Shown here in pieces: positions 60,681 to 64,000 of a DNA stretch of 64,000 nucleotides. Below the pieces are notes generated by a model that searched no databases, was not told where the DNA came from, and saw only the letters and a program-made list of their open reading frames with translations. The position numbers and the translations under genes are program-made. Source of the DNA: Yinghuangia seranimata (lineage in GTDB: Bacteria > Actinomycetota > Actinomycetes > Streptomycetales > Streptomycetaceae); assembly GCF_029953285.1 (NCBI RefSeq), contig NZ_JASAOI010000028.1, positions 1-64,000 of the forward strand, read 5' to 3'. How positions within the stretch are numbered: the first letter of the stretch is position 1; each line of letters starts with the position of its first letter.

Positions 60681-61328
60681 ATGAGCCGACGTTACGACTG
60701 CTCCGACGCCCTGGACCGCGCGCACGGCCTGCGTGAGGCGGCCAGCGCCGTCCGCCGCGGCGAGATCGTCGTGCTGCCCACGGACACCGTGTACGGCCTC
60801 GGCGGCGACGCCTTCTCGCCGCACGCCGTGAAGGCCCTGCTCGACGCCAAGGGCCGCGGCCGCAACATGCCCTCGCCCGTCCTGGTCGGCTCGCCGACGA
60901 CGCTGCACGGCCTGGTCACCGGCTTCCCGGAGATCGGCTGGGAGCTGGTCGACGCGTTCTGGCCGGGCGGGCTGACCATCGTGGCGTTCCACCAGCCGTC
61001 CCTGCAGTGGGACCTGGGGGAGACCCGCGGCACCGTCGCGGTGCGCATGCCGCTGCACCCGGTCGCGATCGAACTCCTCAACGAGACCGGTCCGATGGCG
61101 GTCAGCAGCGCGAACCGGAGCGGCAACCCGGCGGCCACCACGGTCGACGAGGCGGTCGACCAGCTGGGCGAGTCGGTGTCGGTCTACCTGGACGGCGGCA
61201 CCTGCCCCACGACGCTGGCGTCGTCGATCGTCGACCTGACCGCCGGACGTCCGCGGCTGCTGCGCGAGGGCACGCTCTCGCTGGAGAAGCTGCGTGAGGT
61301 CGTGCCCGACTTGGAGGGCGTCAATTGA
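60681..61328 (+). CDS. tsaC: L-threonylcarbamoyladenylate synthase
   Basis: A 215-aa Sua5/YrdC-fold enzyme making the activated intermediate for t6A in tRNA. VRRGEIVVLPTDTVYGLGGDAFSPHAVKALLDAKGR, VRMPLHPVAIELLNETGPMAVSSANRSGNPAATT and ASSIVDLTAGRPRLLREG are definitive. It lacks the C-terminal Sua5 domain, i.e. the short TsaC form. The TGA overlaps the TTG of the next gene (TTGA). Confidence 0.95.
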   Translation: MSRRYDCSDALDRAHGLREAASAVRRGEIVVLPTDTVYGLGGDAFSPHAVKALLDAKGRGRNMPSPVLVGSPTTLHGLVTGFPEIGWELVDAFWPGGLTIVAFHQPSLQWDLGETRGTVAVRMPLHPVAIELLNETGPMAVSSANRSGNPAATTVDEAVDQLGESVSVYLDGGTCPTTLASSIVDLTAGRPRLLREGTLSLEKLREVVPDLEGVN

Positions 61329-61957
61329 CGCCGCCTCCATTCGCCGGCCCCGCGTTCGCCGGGGCCGGTCCCTTCCGCATCCTCTTCGTGTGCACCGGCA
61401 GCATCTGCCGGTCGCCGATCGCGGAGAGCCTGGCCCGGCTCGGCCTCTCGCGCCGGCTGCCGTCGTACGAGTTCGACCGCATCGAGGTCGCGAGCGCCGG
61501 CACGTGGGGCCACGAGGGTGCCGCGATGGAGCCGTTCGCGGCCGAGGTGGTGCGCGAGCTGGGCGCCGACCCGGGTGACTTCAAGGGGCGTGAGCTGCAG
61601 GACGAGCACGTCGCGGAGGCCGACCTGGTGCTGACCGCGACGCTCGACCACCGGGCGCACGTGGTGTCGATGGGCCACGCGTCCGGGCTACGCACCTTCA
61701 CGCTCAAGGAGTTCACCCGTCTGGTCGGTGTGCTGGAGCATTCCGCGGTGCCCGACGGCGACCTGGTGGAGCGCGGCCGCTTCCTGGTGCGCGCCGCGGC
61801 GGCGCTGCGCGGGCGGATGGCGGCGCCGGGTCCGGAGTGGGACGAGGTGGCGGATCCGTACGGGTCGCCGCTGAACGTCTTCCGGGCGTGCGCGTCGGAG
61901 ATCAACACGGCGATCGACCCCATGTTGACCGCGCTGACGGCGCGTACGGGGATGTGA
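61325..61957 (+). CDS. Low-molecular-weight protein tyrosine phosphatase
   Basis: A 210-aa phosphatase with the CX5RS loop FRILFVCTGSICRSPIAESLARL (Cys about residue 25) and the downstream general-acid loop EVADPYGSPLNVF. Starts with TTG overlapping the tsaC stop; an N-terminal extension of 15 Pro/Ala/Gly-rich residues precedes the fold. Length is greater than the usual 150-160 aa because of inserts, consistent with an actinobacterial subgroup. Genes of this type next to glyA/wecA hint at envelope or polysaccharide regulation. Confidence 0.92.
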   Translation: MTPPPFAGPAFAGAGPFRILFVCTGSICRSPIAESLARLGLSRRLPSYEFDRIEVASAGTWGHEGAAMEPFAAEVVRELGADPGDFKGRELQDEHVAEADLVLTATLDHRAHVVSMGHASGLRTFTLKEFTRLVGVLEHSAVPDGDLVERGRFLVRAAAALRGRMAAPGPEWDEVADPYGSPLNVFRACASEINTAIDPMLTALTARTGM

Positions 61958-61999
61958 TGTAGGTCTCGTCGACCTACAGTGGAGGGTGCCTCCCTCCAC
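61958..61999 (+). promoter_or_regulatory. Two adjacent hairpins between phosphatase and glyA genes
   Basis: TGTAGGTC/GACCTACA (61958-61978) immediately follows the phosphatase stop, then GTGGAGGG/CCCTCCAC (61979-61999). A duplicated CTCAGGAGT (62002-62019) then precedes the glyA ATG. Either a terminator or a glyA leader structure. Confidence 0.5.
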
Positions 62000-62026
62000 C
62001 TCTCAGGAGTCCTCAGGAGTTCAGCC

Positions 62027-63298
62027 ATGGGCTCGACCGACGTCCCGTTCTGGGGCCCCGATTTCCCCCTCCTGCAGCGCACCGATCCGGACCTCGCCGA
62101 TGTCGTGATGTCCGAACTGACCCGGCAGCGCGAGTGCCTGCAGCTGATCGCCAGTGAGAACTTCACCTCCTCCGCGGTGCTGGCGGTGCTCGGCAGCACG
62201 CTCTCCAACAAGTACGCGGAGGGCTATCCGGGGCGCCGCTACTACGGCGGCTGCGCCGAGGTCGACCGCGCCGAGGAGATCGGCATCGCGCGGGCCCGGG
62301 CGCTGTTCGGCGCCGAGCACGCGAACCTCCAGCCGCACTCGGGCGCGTCGGCGAACCTGGCGGCGTACGCGGCGCTGCTGGTGCCGGGCGACACGGTGCT
62401 GGCGATGTCGCTGCCGCACGGCGGGCACCTCACCCACGGGTCGAGGGTGAACTTCTCCGGCCGGTGGTTCAGCACCGTGGCGTACGGCGTGCGCGAGCGG
62501 GACGAGACGATCGACTACGACCAGGTCAGGGACCTGGCGCTGCGGCACCGGCCGAAGATGATCATCTGCGGCGCCACGGCATATCCCCGACTTGTCGACT
62601 TCGCGCTGTTTCGAGAAGTCGCCGACGAGGTCGACGCCTACCTGGTGGTCGACGCGGCGCACTTCATCGGCCTGGTGGCCGGCGGCGCGGTGCCCTCGCC
62701 GGTGCCGTACGCGGACATCGTCACCTGCACGACGCACAAGGTGCTGCGCGGCCCCCGCGGAGGCATGATCCTGTGCCGCGAGGAGCTCGCCGAGCGGGTG
62801 GACAAGGCGGTGTTCCCGTTCTGCCAGGGCGGCCCGCTCATGCACGCGGTCGCGGCGAAGGCGGTCGCGCTGCACGAGGCGGCGCTGCCGTCCTTCGCGG
62901 CGTACGCGCGGCAGGTGGTCGCGAACGCGCAGGCGCTGGCGACCGGCCTGGAGGCGGAGGGCATGCGCGCGGTGTCCGGCGGGACCGACACCCATCTCGC
63001 GCTGCTCGACCTGCGCGGCATGGGGGTGTCCGGGCGGGACGCGGAACTGCGCTGCGAGCGTGCGGGCATCACGCTCAACAAGAACGCGATTCCGTTCGAC
63101 CCGGCGAAGCCCATGATCGCCTCGGGCATCCGGGTGGGCACCCCCGCGGTGACCACGCAGGGCATGACCGAAGGCGACATGAAGGAGATCGCGACGCTGG
63201 TCGGGCGTGCGGTGCGGGACACCGACGGCAGCGCGGCACGGGAGATCGCCGCGGCGGTGGCCGACCTCGTGGCGACGCACCCCGCGTACCCCTACTGA
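62027..63298 (+). CDS. glyA: Serine hydroxymethyltransferase
   Basis: A 423-aa PLP enzyme interconverting serine and glycine with tetrahydrofolate. LIASENFTSSAVLAVLGSTLSNKYAEGYPGRRYYGGCAEVD, PHSGASANLAAYAALL, the PLP-lysine motif VTCTTHKVLRGPRGGMIL (about residue 241) and SGIRVGTPAVTTQGM are intact. Slightly unusual TYDV-type substitutions (CGATAYPRLVDF instead of GASAYPR) occur. ATG 62027 with CAGGAG upstream. Confidence 0.97.
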   Translation: MGSTDVPFWGPDFPLLQRTDPDLADVVMSELTRQRECLQLIASENFTSSAVLAVLGSTLSNKYAEGYPGRRYYGGCAEVDRAEEIGIARARALFGAEHANLQPHSGASANLAAYAALLVPGDTVLAMSLPHGGHLTHGSRVNFSGRWFSTVAYGVRERDETIDYDQVRDLALRHRPKMIICGATAYPRLVDFALFREVADEVDAYLVVDAAHFIGLVAGGAVPSPVPYADIVTCTTHKVLRGPRGGMILCREELAERVDKAVFPFCQGGPLMHAVAAKAVALHEAALPSFAAYARQVVANAQALATGLEAEGMRAVSGGTDTHLALLDLRGMGVSGRDAELRCERAGITLNKNAIPFDPAKPMIASGIRVGTPAVTTQGMTEGDMKEIATLVGRAVRDTDGSAAREIAAAVADLVATHPAYPY

Positions 63299-63310
63299 CC
63301 CGCCTGCCCC

Positions 63311-63339
63311 TTCCGGCCCGGCCGCCGGCCGGGTCGGAA
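63311..63339 (+). terminator. Terminator after glyA
   Basis: 12-bp stem TTCCGGCCCGGC/GCCGGGTCGGAA (one G-T pair), 5-nt loop, 12 nt past the stop. Confidence 0.75.
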
Positions 63340-63384
63340 CGCGCGGCCGGACGGCGCTCCGCGGACGACGCGCATAATCGGTGG

Positions 63385-63435
63385 GTGGCCGTGCCAACCG
63401 GACCCGGCCGCCAGGACGTCTTCAACCGTGGATGA
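63385..63435 (+). CDS. Possible leaderless 16-aa leader peptide
   Basis: CATAAT (63373-63378) lies six bases before GTG 63385; the frame reads VAVPTGPGRQDVFNRG then TGA, which overlaps an ATG (63432) starting a nine-residue frame. Tandem overlapping mini-frames before a membrane-protein gene resemble a leader-peptide attenuator, but coding is unproven. Confidence 0.3.
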   Translation: MAVPTGPGRQDVFNRG

Positions 63436-63486
63436 CCCTGATGGAGCAGCGTGTCCCCTGACGGGCGCACGCCGGACCGGTGGTTC

Positions 63487-63569
63487 TATCGTGGCGTGGA
63501 GAGCGCACAGAGGCGGAAGTGCCCCGTGTGACGGGCGAGGCCGGTGGCCCGCGGGGTGTCCTCTGTGCG
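63487..63569 (+). promoter_or_regulatory. Promoter and structured 5' leader of the wecA-type gene
   Basis: -10 TATCGT at 63487-63492 puts transcription start near 63499. The leader then folds as CGCACAGAGG (63504-63513) paired with CCTCTGTGCG (63560-63569), enclosing CCCCG/CGGGG and CGGGC/GCCCG arms. Another hairpin (TCCCGCCGGGA) follows near 63574-63590. Confidence 0.45.
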
Positions 63570-63654
63570 ATCGTTTCCCGCCGGGAAGACGATGACCCTT
63601 AATGTGCTGCGTGTGGTGCGGCGATCTGCAGAGTCCGGGGACGGTGGCTGAGTC

Positions 63655-64000
63655 TTGCGCGAGTACCTGCTGACGCTGTTCGTCTCCGCGGCCGTGACGT
63701 ACCTGCTCACCGGCGCCGTCCGCAGGTTCGCGATCGCCGCCGGCGCGATGCCCGAGATCCGCGCGCGCGACGTGCACAAGGAGCCGACCCCGCGCCTGGG
63801 CGGCATGGCGATGTTCGGCGGTCTGTGCGCCGGGCTGCTGATCGCCCGTCATCTGCCGGGCATGGAAGTGGTGTTCACCGACTCGACGGACGTGCAGGCG
63901 CTGCTGTCGGGTTGTGCGCTCATCTGCCTGCTCGGTGTGATCGACGACAAGTGGGGCGTCGACGCCATCATCAAGCTGCTCGGACAGGCGCTCGCCGCGG
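63655..64000 (+). CDS. wecA: Undecaprenyl-phosphate GlcNAc-1-phosphate transferase (MraY/WecA family), 5' part
   Basis: The first 115 codons of a membrane glycosyl-1-phosphate transferase, cut by the window end. TTG 63655 is the only plausible start, since an in-frame TGA lies two codons upstream. LREYLLTLFVSAAVTYLLTGAVRRFAIAAGAMPEIRARDVHKEPTPRLGGMAMF is typical, and LLGVIDDKWGVDAIIKLLGQAL contains the DD metal-binding pair of the family. At least three membrane segments visible. Initiates wall-polymer (teichoic-acid-like or other glycan) synthesis on the lipid carrier. Confidence 0.92.
   Translation, partial: MREYLLTLFVSAAVTYLLTGAVRRFAIAAGAMPEIRARDVHKEPTPRLGGMAMFGGLCAGLLIARHLPGMEVVFTDSTDVQALLSGCALICLLGVIDDKWGVDAIIKLLGQALAA

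Overview
The window is chromosomal DNA from a very GC-rich actinomycete, most likely a Streptomyces-like member of the Streptomycetales. The evidence is extreme third-position G/C, frequent GTG/TTG starts, 4-nt ATGA/GTGA stop-start overlaps, many Tat and lipoprotein signals, and the gene order at the right end (tRNA-Arg(CCG), argS, lysA, hom, thrC, thrB, rho, rpmE, prfA, prmC, tsaC, LMW phosphatase, glyA, wecA-type transferase). From memory this order matches the equivalent S. coelicolor locus; genus and species cannot be fixed from the sequence alone.

Positions 1-20 kb hold transport and catabolic functions. There is a zinc-type quinone oxidoreductase, a Tat-exported family-5 solute-binding lipoprotein and an exported N,N-dimethylformamidase-beta-like protein. 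A PucR regulator then precedes a tightly overlapping five-gene branched-chain-amide-type ABC transporter (livFGHM plus binding protein). Next come a phosphatase-2C-like protein, an NCS1 permease with a convergent TetR, and a MarR gene in front of a clear promoter/operator driving an overlapping acyl-CoA dehydrogenase and APH-fold kinase pair. Two SDR genes run in the opposite direction.

Positions 20-37 kb are mostly single-gene units: an unrecognised 625-aa protein, a sirohydrochlorin-chelatase-like protein lacking the expected histidines, an alcohol dehydrogenase, exported CapA and 5'-nucleotidase-like phosphoesterases, and an SCP2-type thiolase. A three-gene UGSC operon has two products with CxxC motifs. 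An SDR, a lipoprotein esterase, and a RidA/old-yellow-enzyme operon divergent from a MarR gene follow.

Positions 37-47.6 kb are accessory. Small, mostly leftward genes predominate: EVE/MarR pair, DUF6228, SpoIIE phosphatase, DUF6193, CPCC, LRV/HEAT-like proteins. Codon bias is weaker, gaps are long, an inverted-repeat element is present, and several genes look damaged. Immediately left of tRNA-Arg(CCG) lie only the 3' end of a tyrosine-recombinase gene and the 3' half of a PP2C-like gene, their missing 5' ends facing each other across fewer than 100 bases. With the paired direct repeats beside the tRNA this reads as the scar of an integrative element that used the tRNA gene as its attachment site.

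Positions 47.7-64 kb are conserved housekeeping: a receiver-only response regulator, arginyl-tRNA synthetase, the aspartate-family pathway (lysine, homoserine, threonine), Rho, ribosomal protein L31, release factor 1 and its methyltransferase, threonylcarbamoyl-AMP synthase, a LMW tyrosine phosphatase, serine hydroxymethyltransferase, and the 5' part of a polyprenyl-phosphate GlcNAc-1-P transferase. Several genes across the window, including some accessory ones, appear to be transcribed without a leader (a TANNNT box 6-8 nt before the start codon).
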